In this document: piece by piece, positions 36,617-46,258 of the stretch | Numbering within the stretch: the first letter of the stretch is position 1 | How the letters are laid out: each line of letters starts with the position of its first letter | Assembly (NCBI RefSeq): GCF_001678475.1 | Contig: NZ_JTJR01000008.1 | Span: 27,991 to 91,990 of the forward strand | Origin: Gallibacterium genomosp. 3 | Lineage (GTDB): Bacteria > Pseudomonadota > Gammaproteobacteria > Enterobacterales > Pasteurellaceae | Length of the DNA: 64,000 nucleotides | Direction of reading: 5' to 3' | Made by a program: the position numbers and the translations under genes | The notes under the pieces: model-generated | Seen by the model: only the letters and a program-made list of their open reading frames with translations | What the model was told of the DNA's origin: nothing | Database searches by the model: none

Positions 36617-37198
36617 TTATCTGGCTAATAACCAATCAATAGTTTGTTTTAATAATTGTCCACCTTGCACAGTTAAAATGGATTCTGGGTGGAATTGGAA
36701 TCCACAGATAGGCAGTGTTTGGTGACGAATTGCCATGACAATATGGTTATATTCCGCATTAACGATTAATTCTGCTGGAAGTTTTACTCCCATTAATGAG
36801 TGATAACGGGCAACGGGGAGAGGATTGGCTAATGATTGAAACATTGCTTGGTTATCATGTGTAATCTTAGATACTTTACCGTGCATAACTTCGCCTGCGT
36901 GTACAATTTCACCCCCAAACGCTTCAATAATTGCCTGATGTCCTAAACAAATCCCAATAATTGGACAACGATCTTTTACTGCCTGAATTAGTGGCAACAT
37001 ATTTCCTGCTTGCTGCGGATTTCCTGGTCCAGGGGAAAGGGCTAAAATTGTATTTGGTTGAGATGTCGCGGCTTTAATTAAAGTCTGTAAATCACAGTCA
37101 TTACGATACACTGTCACGTTATGCCCTAGCACACGGAATTGATCAACCAAGTTATAAGTAAAAGAATCAAAATTATCGAGAAAGAGTATATTAGCCAT
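36617..37198 (-). CDS. trpG: Anthranilate synthase component II (glutamine amidotransferase) TrpG
   Basis: Supplies ammonia from glutamine to TrpE. The 193-residue class I amidotransferase opens with ILFLDNFDSFTYNLVDQ, has the nucleophile elbow in IGICLGHQAI (Cys near 84), and the His-Glu pair in CGFQFHPESIL near 167-177. It ends where the TrpD part would begin in the E. coli fusion, so the genes are split in this lineage. It lies 16 bases behind trpE. Confidence 0.96.
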   Translation of the reverse strand: MANILFLDNFDSFTYNLVDQFRVLGHNVTVYRNDCDLQTLIKAATSQPNTILALSPGPGNPQQAGNMLPLIQAVKDRCPIIGICLGHQAIIEAFGGEIVHAGEVMHGKVSKITHDNQAMFQSLANPLPVARYHSLMGVKLPAELIVNAEYNHIVMAIRHQTLPICGFQFHPESILTVQGGQLLKQTIDWLLAR

Positions 37199-37214
37199 AA
37201 TTTATACATCCTTA

Positions 37215-38753
37215 TTATTGGCAATTTGTCTGTTTAATTGCTTTAATCACCGCAGCTGCTTTGTGGCGAGTTTCATCTGCTTCCATTTGTGGATTAGAAT
37301 CCAACACTTCGCCACAGCCTGCTTGAATATAAGCAATACCATTCTGAACAAAGGCAGAACGAATCACAATACAGGTATCAAGATCACCATGAGAAGAGAG
37401 GTAACCAACCGCACCGCCATAACTATGTCTGCGTTGTTTTTCAAATTGATAGATAAGTTGCATTGCCTTAATTTTCGGTGCTCCCGTTAATGTGCCCATA
37501 TTCATACATGCTTGATAGGCATGCAATGCATCTAATTCTGGTTTTAATTGACCTACCACACGAGAAACTAAATGCATAATATGTGAATAGCGATCAACCT
37601 GCATTAATTCCGCAACACGTCGAGTGCCACTAACACATACTCGAGCAATATCATTACGTGCTAAATCAACTAACATTAAGTGTTCAGATTGTTCTTTATG
37701 ATCAAGACGTAACTCTAATTCTAAACGAGCATCTAATTCAGGATCGATTTGACCTTGACTGTCAAACCCACGAGGGCGAGAACCTGCAATCGGATAAATC
37801 TCTAATTGGCGAGTTGCTTCAGTATATTTCAAAGCACTTTCTGGTGAAGCGCCAAATAGGGTAAAGTCATCATCTTGCATATAAAACATATAAGGACTTG
37901 GATTATTATGTTTTAGTTGCTGATACGTTGCTAATGGACTAGGGCATTCCAATGAAAAACGGCGAGAAGGAACAATTTGGAATACATCGCCAATATTAAT
38001 GTGGTGTTTAAGTTTTTCAATAATTGCTTTAAAAGCTTCATCTTCAATATTGACCGCTACTTCAGTAGAGGCGTTTTGCTTATGCAATACCGTATCTTTT
38101 TCTTCATTTAATTGAAATATAATTGTTTTTGCTTGTTCAGAAATAGAAATTTTTTGTGATTCATCAAAGATATATGAATGGAGTTCAGCTTTTTCTGCTT
38201 GATGATCAATCACAACCAACTGTTCCGCTAAATAGAAGCTATAATCAGGAGAAACTAAACCATCATCTTCTAATACAATATCTTTCATAGGGATAAAATT
38301 TGCGACCAAATCATAGGCAAATAATCCTCCTAAGAAGATTGGCTGAGTATGTTGTTGATAAAGTGTTAAGATAGTACGTAATCCATCAAAAACGGTGAAA
38401 GCTTGTAGTTTGCTATCTTCATCTAACTCATTATTTAAAGTAGGGAAAGTAACGATTAATGCTAATTGTTGCTGAATAACGCTAACGCCAGTCTTAGCTT
38501 CAAACTGTTCTGCTAACTGTTTGATAACTTGTTCACCATTTGCAGTCAACGCTTGAAAAGAAACCGTTTGTTGTTCACATTTTACTTTTACCGCTGCTTT
38601 TGCAATTAATAGACTTTTTAAACTGTTTTTACTACCAATTTCTGCTGAATCTAACAGCAATGTATTACTTTTATTTTCACATAAACGAGCAAAAAGGGAT
38701 GTGGTGTCTGCTTGATATGGAATTGATTGTTGAATAACTTCTAAAAAGGGCAC
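37215..38753 (-). CDS. trpE: Anthranilate synthase component I TrpE
   Basis: Converts chorismate with ammonia to anthranilate, the first committed and feedback-inhibited step. The 512-residue protein shows the inhibitor-region element LLLDSAEIGSKN near residues 32-43 (the LLES-type motif), and catalytic-domain blocks FQIVPSRRFSLECP, IYPIAGSRPRG, LVDLARNDIARV, GTLTGAPKIKAM and IQAGCGEVLDSNP. The start codon is GTG at 38753 with AGAGGA seven to eight bases upstream. It is the first gene of the trp operon and lies immediately behind a TrpR-type promoter. Confidence 0.97.
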   Translation of the reverse strand: MPFLEVIQQSIPYQADTTSLFARLCENKSNTLLLDSAEIGSKNSLKSLLIAKAAVKVKCEQQTVSFQALTANGEQVIKQLAEQFEAKTGVSVIQQQLALIVTFPTLNNELDEDSKLQAFTVFDGLRTILTLYQQHTQPIFLGGLFAYDLVANFIPMKDIVLEDDGLVSPDYSFYLAEQLVVIDHQAEKAELHSYIFDESQKISISEQAKTIIFQLNEEKDTVLHKQNASTEVAVNIEDEAFKAIIEKLKHHINIGDVFQIVPSRRFSLECPSPLATYQQLKHNNPSPYMFYMQDDDFTLFGASPESALKYTEATRQLEIYPIAGSRPRGFDSQGQIDPELDARLELELRLDHKEQSEHLMLVDLARNDIARVCVSGTRRVAELMQVDRYSHIMHLVSRVVGQLKPELDALHAYQACMNMGTLTGAPKIKAMQLIYQFEKQRRHSYGGAVGYLSSHGDLDTCIVIRSAFVQNGIAYIQAGCGEVLDSNPQMEADETRHKAAAVIKAIKQTNCQ

Positions 38754-38782
38754 GATAAAATCCTCTTACACTTCCTTATACC

Positions 38783-38824
38783 TTGTACTAGCAAAATAGT
38801 ACGCTTGTAAATTTAGAAATGCAA
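38783..38824 (-). promoter_or_regulatory. trp promoter with TrpR operator
   Basis: Minus strand: -35 TTGCAT (38819-38824), exactly 17 bases, -10 TACTAT (38796-38801). The -10 lies inside the inverted repeat GTACTA-N6-TAGTAC (38785-38802). With flanking GCGTACTA on the minus strand this matches the E. coli TrpR operator core ACTAG...CTAGTACGC. Only about 42 bases separate the -10 from the trpE start codon, leaving no space for a leader peptide and attenuator. The rest of the gap, 38825-39244, is AT-rich with no gene seen; it holds palindromes ATATCTAGATAT (39091-39102) and TATATTAT-N7-ATAATATA (39161-39183). Confidence 0.85.
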
Positions 38825-39213
38825 GCCAGTTTTTGCATTTATCTTAAATAAAAGAAGAAAAAGTGAACGGTTATAACAATTAGCTGTGCCTCTTTGTACA
38901 TAAACAGCCAAATAAGACTACATCAATTTAAAATTGAAATGATATTTGTGCTAAGGCTCTAGCTTTGAAAATAAACGAGTATTGCTGAAACGATAAATCT
39001 TGATTGTTACTTTTTCATTTTTAACAGAATTGAGAACTGATCATTTAGCGTATTGGTTTACTTTAGATTGAAATATGATTATAGGATATAATATCTAGAT
39101 ATTTTAGTAATTTAACATAAAAAGCATTATTTTTAACTCCGTCACAAAATTAATATAATGTATATTATGTTAAATATAATATATGTGACATAAGAGGTAT
39201 TTTGTATCCATTG

Positions 39214-39233
39214 CTCTAACAATTCCTCTAACA
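39214..39233 (+). repeat. Short direct repeat
   Basis: CTCTAACA occurs twice with a 12-base period (39214-39221 and 39226-39233), in the gene-free stretch between trpE and thiI. Function unknown; a chance repeat is possible. Confidence 0.3.
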
Positions 39234-39244
39234 TTTATTTGTAT

Positions 39245-39285
39245 AAATAAAAAGAAACTTGTGCTCTGCAACAAAGCACAAGTTT
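39245..39285 (-). terminator. Intrinsic terminator of thiI
   Basis: AAACTTGTGCT and AGCACAAGTTT around a 9-base loop, followed on the minus strand by CTTTTTATTT. Confidence 0.9.
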
Positions 39286-39310
39286 GTAACAAATTTTAGA
39301 TAGAGACTAT

Positions 39311-40759
39311 TTATTGTCTGAATACACGAATATTCGTGAAGCCTTGATCTTTTAAATACAATGCTTGCAAACGGCTCATCACACCACGCTCACAGAACAA
39401 TAGATAATTTTTACTTTGATCTAATTCTGCAAATTGGCTAGATAATTTATAGAAAGGAATCTGTAAGATTGTTTGATTTTCCAATTCTAATGGTTTTTCG
39501 TCTGTTTCTTCTGGACTGCGAATATCAATAATCACATCATTTTGTTGCAATACAGACACCATTTCAACTTCCGGAACTTCTCGCTCTGTTTGTTCAGCTA
39601 TTTGACGAATATCTAAATATTGAGCATTCCATACTGCATCCTCCAATAAAGAAAAATCGAAATGTGACTCCTCTTCTTCAATTTTGGCTTTAATGGCTTT
39701 TACTGTTGGGTTTTTTGAAATAACGCCACAAAATTCAGGCATTGATTTTGCAATATCATCAGTACCAATTTCTTTCGCCATCGCAATAATTTGCTCTTTG
39801 TCATGTGAAATCAATGGACGTAAAACTAGACAATCAGCCGCTTCATCAATCAGACGCAAATTGGTCAATGTTTGACTGGAAACTTGTCCTAATGCTTCGC
39901 CGGTCACAATAGCCTGAATTTGAAAACGTTCTGCCACTTTACTCGCAGCTCGTACCATCATCCGTTTTAATACAACCCCCATCTGTCCGTTATCAATTTT
40001 TTCTAAAATTTCAGCGACAATTTTTTCAAAATTAACGGCAACAAAACGTACTTTATGAGAACTACCATAACGATGCCATATATGGTAAGCCATCTGTTTT
40101 ACTCCAATTTCATGTGCTGCTCCACCTAAATTAAAGAAGCAATAATGCACACGACAACCTCGACGTAATAACATATAGCTTGATACTCCAGAGTCGAATC
40201 CACCCGAAATTAATGATAAAACATCTTCCTGTGTACCGATTGGATAACCGCCAATTCCCTCGAAACGTTGTTTTACCAACATCACATGATCATATTCAAT
40301 TTCAATGCGAACAGTTACTTCCGGATCAGTTAATTTCACCTTTGCACTTTGAATATGCTGATTTAAACCACCACCGATATAACGTTCAGCATCTAATGAG
40401 GTAAACTCATGTTTTCCTTTACGTTTTACACGCACACAAAAGGTTTTATTTTCTAATTGTGAACCAATATCTGCATAGACAATTTCGAAAATATCTTGCA
40501 ATGTATTAAAAGGTTTTTCTTCAACTTGTAAGAAATGATGGATGCCAGGAATACGTTGTAACAACTCTATTAGAAGATCGTTCTTCTCTGCATTTTTAGT
40601 TCTTACCTCAATGTAATCCCAGTGTTTAACAACCGCAACTTGGTCATCATACTTATTTAAAACGTTACGAATATTTCCCGTTAAAATTTTAATAAAACGT
40701 TTACGTACAGAATCACTTTTAATCATGATTTCTGGAAATAATTTAATAATAAACTTCAT
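39311..40759 (-). CDS. thiI: tRNA 4-thiouridine synthase / thiamine sulfurtransferase ThiI
   Basis: Makes 4-thiouridine at tRNA position 8 and supplies sulfur for the thiazole of thiamine. At 482 residues it equals E. coli ThiI. Domains in order: N-terminal ferredoxin-like and THUMP region (1-165), the PP-loop adenylation site in [17 protein letters not shown] (about 182-198), [13 protein letters not shown] with the Cys344 equivalent, and a C-terminal rhodanese domain with the active Cys in [12 protein letters not shown] near 456. It is a single-gene unit, divergent from xseB. Confidence 0.97.
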   Translation of the reverse strand: MKFIIKLFPEIMIKSDSVRKRFIKILTGNIRNVLNKYDDQVAVVKHWDYIEVRTKNAEKNDLLIELLQRIPGIHHFLQVEEKPFNTLQDIFEIVYADIGSQLENKTFCVRVKRKGKHEFTSLDAERYIGGGLNQHIQSAKVKLTDPEVTVRIEIEYDHVMLVKQRFEGIGGYPIGTQEDVLSLISGGFDSGVSSYMLLRRGCRVHYCFFNLGGAAHEIGVKQMAYHIWHRYGSSHKVRFVAVNFEKIVAEILEKIDNGQMGVVLKRMMVRAASKVAERFQIQAIVTGEALGQVSSQTLTNLRLIDEAADCLVLRPLISHDKEQIIAMAKEIGTDDIAKSMPEFCGVISKNPTVKAIKAKIEEEESHFDFSLLEDAVWNAQYLDIRQIAEQTEREVPEVEMVSVLQQNDVIIDIRSPEETDEKPLELENQTILQIPFYKLSSQFAELDQSKNYLLFCERGVMSRLQALYLKDQGFTNIRVFRQ

Positions 40760-40894
40760 ATTGCCATTTCATTATTCAGAAAAAATAAGCGTGTATTCTA
40801 CACGAAAAATCCGTTTAACGTAAAAAATCCGCCTAAACTTTCCTGAATTAATTAGGTACAATATAGCTCGTTGAAAACTGAGCATTTTTTAATT

Positions 40895-41161
40895 ATGAAA
40901 AAGACAACCCAAACATTAAATTTTGAAAATACTTTAACCGAATTAGAAGCCGTAGTTAATCGTTTAGAACAAGGTGATTTAAGTTTAGAAGATGCTCTAG
41001 TTCAATTTGAACAAGGGGTAAATTTAGCTAAACAAGCTCAAGATCGTTTAGCCAACGCCGAACAACGTGTTCAAATTTTGTTAGAAAAAAATTCAACTGC
41101 ACAATTAAGCGATTACGCAACTAATGTTGAACAACCATCTGATGAAGATTCCCCTTTTTAA
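40895..41161 (+). CDS. xseB: Exodeoxyribonuclease VII small subunit XseB
   Basis: Small helical subunit of the single-strand-specific exonuclease VII. The 88-residue product from the ATG at 40895 holds the family core FENTLTELEAVVNRLEQGDLSLEDAL and the following FEQGVNLAKQAQDRL. The frame opens at a TTG at 40871, but the later ATG matches homologues. It heads the xseB-ispA-dxs cluster that is conserved from E. coli to Haemophilus. xseA is not in this window. Confidence 0.94.
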   Translation: MKKTTQTLNFENTLTELEAVVNRLEQGDLSLEDALVQFEQGVNLAKQAQDRLANAEQRVQILLEKNSTAQLSDYATNVEQPSDEDSPF

Positions 41162-41229
41162 TACTGATCTGATTTGAGCTATTAAAGATAATCTTTATAA
41201 TGTTCCAAAAGTTTCATTAGGATATGATG

Positions 41230-42117
41230 ATGTATCAATTTTCAGAAGATTTACTGGCATTACAACAACGGAATAATCAATTTCTGCGCCAACAATTAAG
41301 TTCTTTAACGACTACTCCAGCTCCCCTTGCTGATGCCATGCGTTATAGCCTATTACTAGGTGGTAAACGTATTCGCCCATTCTTAGTTTATGCAACGGGA
41401 CGAATGTTTGGTGTGCCATTAAATCAACTGGATCATCTTGCTGGTGCCATTGAATGTATTCATTGTTATTCTTTGATTCATGATGATTTACCAGCAATGG
41501 ATAATGATACATTACGTCGTAATCAGCCGACATGTCATATTGCTTTTGATGAAGCAACCGCTATTTTAGCTGGTGATGCATTGCAAAGTTACGCATTTGA
41601 ATTATTATCTCAATCTCCTTGTACTGCCCTACAAAAAATTCAACAACTTTATGTTTTAGCAAAAGCCTCTGGCGCTCAAGGAATGTGTTTTGGACAAAGT
41701 TTAGATTTAATCTCTGAAAATAAACAAATTGCTCTTGCTGAATTAGAAAAAGTTCATAATCATAAAACAGGTGCTTTGATTACTGCTGCCGTTTTATTAG
41801 GTTTTTATGCTTCTGATTACTATCAAGATCGTGAGTTAGAACAGAAACTTACTCTCTTTTCTCAAGCAATTGGTTTAGCTTTTCAAGTACAAGATGATAT
41901 TTTAGATATTACTTCAAATAATGAGGAGCTTGGTAAAAATGCAGGTTCCGATTTAAAATCGCATAAAAGCACTTATCCGCAGTTATTAGGGTTAGAACAA
42001 GCAAAACAAAAAGCTCAAGACTCGTATCTCTCGGCAATAAAAATTTTAGAACAACTCCCGTTTGATACAACTGCTCTGCGTGTATTGGCAGAATTTATTA
42101 TTCAACGGCGCAATTAA
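41230..42117 (+). CDS. ispA: Farnesyl diphosphate synthase (geranyltranstransferase) IspA
   Basis: Condenses isopentenyl diphosphate with DMAPP and GPP to make farnesyl diphosphate for quinones and undecaprenyl lipids. About 295 residues. The first aspartate-rich motif is HDDLPAMDND near 82-91 and the second is QDDILDIT near 222-229; GGKRIRPFLVYATG precedes. Three ATGs in a row (41224, 41227, 41230) follow AGGA at 41219-41222; the third has the best spacing (seven bases), so it is chosen, without certainty. dxs begins 6 bases after the stop. Confidence 0.95.
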   Translation: MYQFSEDLLALQQRNNQFLRQQLSSLTTTPAPLADAMRYSLLLGGKRIRPFLVYATGRMFGVPLNQLDHLAGAIECIHCYSLIHDDLPAMDNDTLRRNQPTCHIAFDEATAILAGDALQSYAFELLSQSPCTALQKIQQLYVLAKASGAQGMCFGQSLDLISENKQIALAELEKVHNHKTGALITAAVLLGFYASDYYQDRELEQKLTLFSQAIGLAFQVQDDILDITSNNEELGKNAGSDLKSHKSTYPQLLGLEQAKQKAQDSYLSAIKILEQLPFDTTALRVLAEFIIQRRN

Positions 42118-42123
42118 TTTTTA

Positions 42124-44001
42124 ATGGATTTTATACAGACTATGTCAAATTATTCACTTTTATCACAAATCAATTCTCCTGAGGATTTACGCCTATTACC
42201 AAAGGAACAGCTACCAGAACTTTGCGATCAATTACGTAAATATCTTTTAGAAAGTGTTAGCCAAAGTAGTGGTCATCTTGCTTCAGGACTTGGAACCGTT
42301 GAATTAACTGTTGCTTTGCATTACGTATTTAATACACCATTTGATCAATTAATTTGGGATGTTGGTCATCAAGCGTATCCGCACAAAATTCTAACTGGCC
42401 GCCGTGATCAAATGCATACTATTCGCCAAAAAGGTGGAATTCACCCTTTTCCTTGGCGTGAAGAGAGCCCTTTTGATGTATTAAGCGTTGGACACTCCTC
42501 AACTTCAATTAGTGCAGGTTTAGGGATTGCGATTGCAGCACAACGTGAAAATGCAGGGAGAAAAACAATCTGTGTGATTGGAGATGGCGCATTAACAGCA
42601 GGAATGGTATTTGAAGCGATGAATCATGCAGGTGCATTACATACTGATATGCTTGTAATCCTAAATGATAATGATATGTCCATTTCTGAAAATGTGGGCG
42701 CTTTAAATAATCATTTAGCTCGCATACTCTCTGGTTCTTTTTATTCCTCTTTGCGTGAAGGGGGCAAAAAAATCTTATCTGGTTTACCGCCAATTAAAGA
42801 GTTTGTACAAAAAACAGAAGAGCACGTTAAAGGGTTTATTTCACCTGGTGGAACATTATTTGAAGAGTTGGGTTTTAACTATATTGGTCCAATTGATGGG
42901 CATAATGTTGAAGAGTTAATTTCTACCTTGAAAAATATGCGTACCTTAAAAGGACCTCAATTCTTACATGTCATCACTAAAAAAGGTAAAGGCTATGCGC
43001 CTGCTGAGCGTGATCCAATTGGTTTTCATGGTGTACCAAAATTTAATCCGTTAAGCGGTGAACTACCAAAAAATAAGACTTCTCTACCAACCTACTCTGA
43101 TATTTTCGGAAAATGGTTATGTGAAATGGCGGAGCAAGATAAAAAATTAATTGGCATTACGCCTGCTATGCGTGAAGGTTCAGGAATGGTTGAATTTTCA
43201 CAGCGTTTTCCAGATCAATATTTTGATGTGGCTATTGCTGAACAACATTCTGTGACTTTTGCTGCTGGGTTAGCCATTGGTGGTTATAAACCCGTTGTAG
43301 CTATTTACTCTACTTTCTTACAACGTGCTTATGACCAAGTGATTCACGATGTTGCTATTCAAAATTTGCCGGTTTTATTTGCAATTGATCGTGCTGGTGT
43401 AGTTGGTGCTGATGGACAGACCCACCAAGGCGCTTTTGATTTAAGTTATCTACGTTGTATTCCTAACTTAATCGTGATGACACCAAGTGATGAAAATGAA
43501 TGTCGTCAAATGCTCTACACTGGGTATCATTGTGGGCAGCCTGCTGCTGTACGTTATCCAAGAGGTTCTGGTACAGGTGCTGAATTACAACCACTAACAC
43601 AACTACCTATTGGTAAATCAAGATTAATACGTCAAGGTCAAAAAGTCGCAATTCTTAATTTCGGTACTTTACTCCCTGGTGCGATTAAAGTAGCAGAACA
43701 ATATGACTATACTGTAATTGATATGCGCTTTGTTAAACCATTGGATATGGAATGTTTAGCCGATATCAAAGATCATTATGATCTCATTGTCACTTTAGAA
43801 GAAAATGCGATTCAAGGTGGCGCAGGTTCTGCGGCATTGGAAGGATTAGCCACCCTTGGTGGAACTATGCCAGCCCTCTTACAATTAGGACTACCTGATT
43901 ATTTCATTCCACAAGGAACGCAACAAGAAATTCATCAATTATTACAATTAGATGCAGAGGGTATTGCAGTTCGAATTCAAGCAAAACTAGCTAATCAATA
44001 A
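42124..44001 (+). CDS. dxs: 1-deoxy-D-xylulose-5-phosphate synthase
   Basis: Thiamine diphosphate enzyme that makes DXP from pyruvate and glyceraldehyde 3-phosphate, the entry step of the MEP isoprenoid pathway and a source for thiamine and pyridoxal. The 625 residues include [15 protein letters not shown] with catalytic His, the ThDP motif GDGALTAGM...NDNDMS near 152-185, and transketolase-like [13 protein letters not shown]. The ATG at 42142 (MSNYSLLSQ) is also plausible because it aligns better with the Haemophilus N-terminus; neither has a clear ribosome site, in keeping with coupling to ispA. Confidence 0.97.
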   Translation: MDFIQTMSNYSLLSQINSPEDLRLLPKEQLPELCDQLRKYLLESVSQSSGHLASGLGTVELTVALHYVFNTPFDQLIWDVGHQAYPHKILTGRRDQMHTIRQKGGIHPFPWREESPFDVLSVGHSSTSISAGLGIAIAAQRENAGRKTICVIGDGALTAGMVFEAMNHAGALHTDMLVILNDNDMSISENVGALNNHLARILSGSFYSSLREGGKKILSGLPPIKEFVQKTEEHVKGFISPGGTLFEELGFNYIGPIDGHNVEELISTLKNMRTLKGPQFLHVITKKGKGYAPAERDPIGFHGVPKFNPLSGELPKNKTSLPTYSDIFGKWLCEMAEQDKKLIGITPAMREGSGMVEFSQRFPDQYFDVAIAEQHSVTFAAGLAIGGYKPVVAIYSTFLQRAYDQVIHDVAIQNLPVLFAIDRAGVVGADGQTHQGAFDLSYLRCIPNLIVMTPSDENECRQMLYTGYHCGQPAAVRYPRGSGTGAELQPLTQLPIGKSRLIRQGQKVAILNFGTLLPGAIKVAEQYDYTVIDMRFVKPLDMECLADIKDHYDLIVTLEENAIQGGAGSAALEGLATLGGTMPALLQLGLPDYFIPQGTQQEIHQLLQLDAEGIAVRIQAKLANQ

Positions 44002-44024
44002 GCGATAATTTTTCCACAACAGGA

Positions 44025-44063
44025 AAACAAAAAACCTCTAATGCCACAACATTAGAGGTTTTT
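44025..44063. terminator. Bidirectional terminator between dxs and pykA
   Basis: AAAACCTCTAATG, loop CCACAA, CATTAGAGGTTTTT; T-runs on both strands (TTTTTTGTTTT on the minus side). Confidence 0.9.
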
Positions 44064-44090
44064 CATTATACTCACTAAAAACTTAAATGA

Positions 44091-45530
44091 TTAATCAACA
44101 ACTAAAGTACGGCAAGTATTTGTACCACCGGATACAAACTCATCGCCTTGTGTCAATAACACTAAGTCGCCAGAAACTAAATAACCTTTTTCTTTCAATA
44201 GGTTAATTGCAATTTTTGCCCCTTCAACAGTACGGCTCATATCTTCAAAATAAACTGGTACCACACCGCGATATAATGCACAAAGATTTAATGCACTTTG
44301 GTTACGGGAGAGAGCAAAGATTGGTAATCCAGAACTGATACGTGACATTAAACGTGCAGTACGACCAGTACTTGTCATAGCGATAATTGCTGCAGTACCT
44401 TTCATATGGTTTGCTGCATACATTGCTGACATTGCTACTGATTCTTCAATAGAAGAAAACTCTACATCCATACGGTGGCGAGAAACATTGATGCTTGGCA
44501 TTTTTTCTGCCCCTAAGCATACTTTAGCCATCGCTGCTACTGTTTCTGATGGATATTGTCCTGCTGCGGTTTCTGCAGATAACATTACTGCATCAGTACC
44601 ATCTAATACCGCATTCGCAACGTCCATAACTTCTGCACGAGTTGGCATTGGATTGCTGATCATAGATTCCATCATTTGTGTTGCTGTAATAACAACTTTA
44701 TTTAATTGACGTGAACGACGGATAAGTTTCTTTTGCACTCCTACTAATTCAGGGTCACCAATTTCTACCCCTAAATCCCCACGTGCAACCATAATGACAT
44801 CAGATGCTTTAATAATGTCATCAATAGCTTCTGGTGTTGCCACTGTTTCTGCACGTTCTACTTTAGCTACAATTTTAGCATTTAAACCTGCTTCTACTGC
44901 CAATTTACGTGCATATTCAATATCTGCACCAGAACGTGGGAAAGAAACGGCAAGGTAATCTACACCAATTTTTGCAGCAGTAATGATATCTGCTTTATCT
45001 TTTTCAGTTAATGCGTCCGCAGATAAGCCACCACCTAATTTATTAATCCCTTTATTATTTGATAGTGGACCACCTACAGTCACCTCAGTGAACACTTTTT
45101 CACCTTCAGTAGAAAGCACTTTTAATTGTACTCGACCGTCATCTAAAAGGAGAATATCGCCAGGGACAACATCTTTTGGTAAGTTTTTATAATCTAAACC
45201 AACTGCCTCTTGTGTACCTTCACCCTTTGGTAATTCAGCATCCAGAACAAATTTATCACCAACGTTTAAGAATATTTTACCGTCTTTAAATGTAGAAACA
45301 CGAATTTTAGGGCCTTGCAAATCACCTAAAATCGCTACTTGCTTACCAAGTTTTTTTGCAACTTCACGTACTTTTGCTGCACGATTAATATGATCTTCTG
45401 CAGTACCATGCGAGAAATTCATCCGCACCACATTTGCGCCAGCAGCAATAATTTTTTCTAAATTATTTCCTTTGTCTGTCGCTGGACCTAAAGTGGTAAC
45501 AATTTTGGTTCTTCTTAGTCTTCTAGACAT
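44091..45530 (-). CDS. pykA: Pyruvate kinase II
   Basis: Converts phosphoenolpyruvate and ADP to pyruvate and ATP, last step of glycolysis. The 479-residue protein matches E. coli PykA (480) nearly end to end, beginning [19 protein letters not shown]. Active-site blocks: [13 protein letters not shown], the metal/Lys region in AKVERAETV (catalytic Lys) and [10 protein letters not shown], and [11 protein letters not shown]. The A-type (AMP-activated) rather than F-type isozyme is indicated by this close match. It is a separate unit, divergent from sixA. Confidence 0.97.
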   Translation of the reverse strand: MSRRLRRTKIVTTLGPATDKGNNLEKIIAAGANVVRMNFSHGTAEDHINRAAKVREVAKKLGKQVAILGDLQGPKIRVSTFKDGKIFLNVGDKFVLDAELPKGEGTQEAVGLDYKNLPKDVVPGDILLLDDGRVQLKVLSTEGEKVFTEVTVGGPLSNNKGINKLGGGLSADALTEKDKADIITAAKIGVDYLAVSFPRSGADIEYARKLAVEAGLNAKIVAKVERAETVATPEAIDDIIKASDVIMVARGDLGVEIGDPELVGVQKKLIRRSRQLNKVVITATQMMESMISNPMPTRAEVMDVANAVLDGTDAVMLSAETAAGQYPSETVAAMAKVCLGAEKMPSINVSRHRMDVEFSSIEESVAMSAMYAANHMKGTAAIIAMTSTGRTARLMSRISSGLPIFALSRNQSALNLCALYRGVVPVYFEDMSRTVEGAKIAINLLKEKGYLVSGDLVLLTQGDEFVSGGTNTCRTLVVD

Positions 45531-45717
45531 TAATTACTCCGTAAGATAACAACAATACTTAAAAATTAAACAATTAAAACTTGATAGGAAGAAATAGAGT
45601 ACTTTTTTTAGTAAAGCCCCTATAATAAAACGGTCGGAGATTATACGCTGATTTTTGATGTAATGCGAGATCAACTAACCTAAAAATTTACTGAATCACT
45701 GAATAGAGGTAGTGCAT

Positions 45718-46173
45718 ATGCACATATTTATAATGCGGCATGGCGAAGCAAGTTTCCATGCATTTACAGATAAAGATCGCCCTTTAACTGCCAGAGGAGA
45801 AGATCAAGCTGATGAACAAGGAACATGGCTAAAAAGTCAAACTACTCCAGACTTAATTTTAGTTAGTCCTTATCTTAGAGCACAACAAACTTGCCAATTA
45901 GCATCACAATACTTTTCCAAAAAAATTCCTACTGAGACTTGGGATAATCTTACTCCCTATGGTAATGCAGAAATTACGGTGGATTATATTGATACCTTAC
46001 AGCAACAAGGTATTGATAACTTATTAATTGTTTCTCATTTACCTTTAGTTGATGATATTGTTACAGCACTTGGAGTAAATGATGCTATTGCTTTCCATCC
46101 AGCCACAATAGCGAAGATCGAGTATCAAAATGGGAAAGGCGAACTGCTTGAAGTGCATAAAAGTAGCTGTTAA
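45718..46173 (+). CDS. sixA: Phosphohistidine phosphatase SixA
   Basis: Removes phosphate from histidine phosphoryl-carrier proteins, including NPr of the nitrogen PTS. The 151-residue histidine phosphatase superfamily protein has the catalytic RHG in FIMRHGEASF at residues 5-14 and the second His in IVSHLPLVDD near 105. The frame can start at a GTG at 45712, but AGAGGT at 45705-45710 is properly spaced (seven bases) for the ATG at 45718. It converges on glnD. Confidence 0.93.
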   Translation: MHIFIMRHGEASFHAFTDKDRPLTARGEDQADEQGTWLKSQTTPDLILVSPYLRAQQTCQLASQYFSKKIPTETWDNLTPYGNAEITVDYIDTLQQQGIDNLLIVSHLPLVDDIVTALGVNDAIAFHPATIAKIEYQNGKGELLEVHKSSC

Positions 46174-46214
46174 TACTAACCTTTCTAACTAATAACCCAA
46201 ACAGTTATTTAAGA

Positions 46215-46239
46215 TTTCGCCCTACTTGAAAGGGCGAAA
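46215..46239. terminator. Hairpin between sixA and glnD
   Basis: TTTCGCCCT, loop ACTTGAA, AGGGCGAAA. The flanks lack good T-runs, but position between converging genes suggests a terminator. The sequence GGTTTCGCCCT of this stem recurs at the right end of the window (63919-63929). Confidence 0.6.
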
Positions 46240-46258
46240 CCATAAGGTGAATTTACAA

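Noticed and set aside
38754..38830. Tryptophan-rich leader peptide and attenuator ahead of trpE
   Set aside because: No Trp-codon frame or terminator hairpin exists between the promoter and the start codon; there is too little space.
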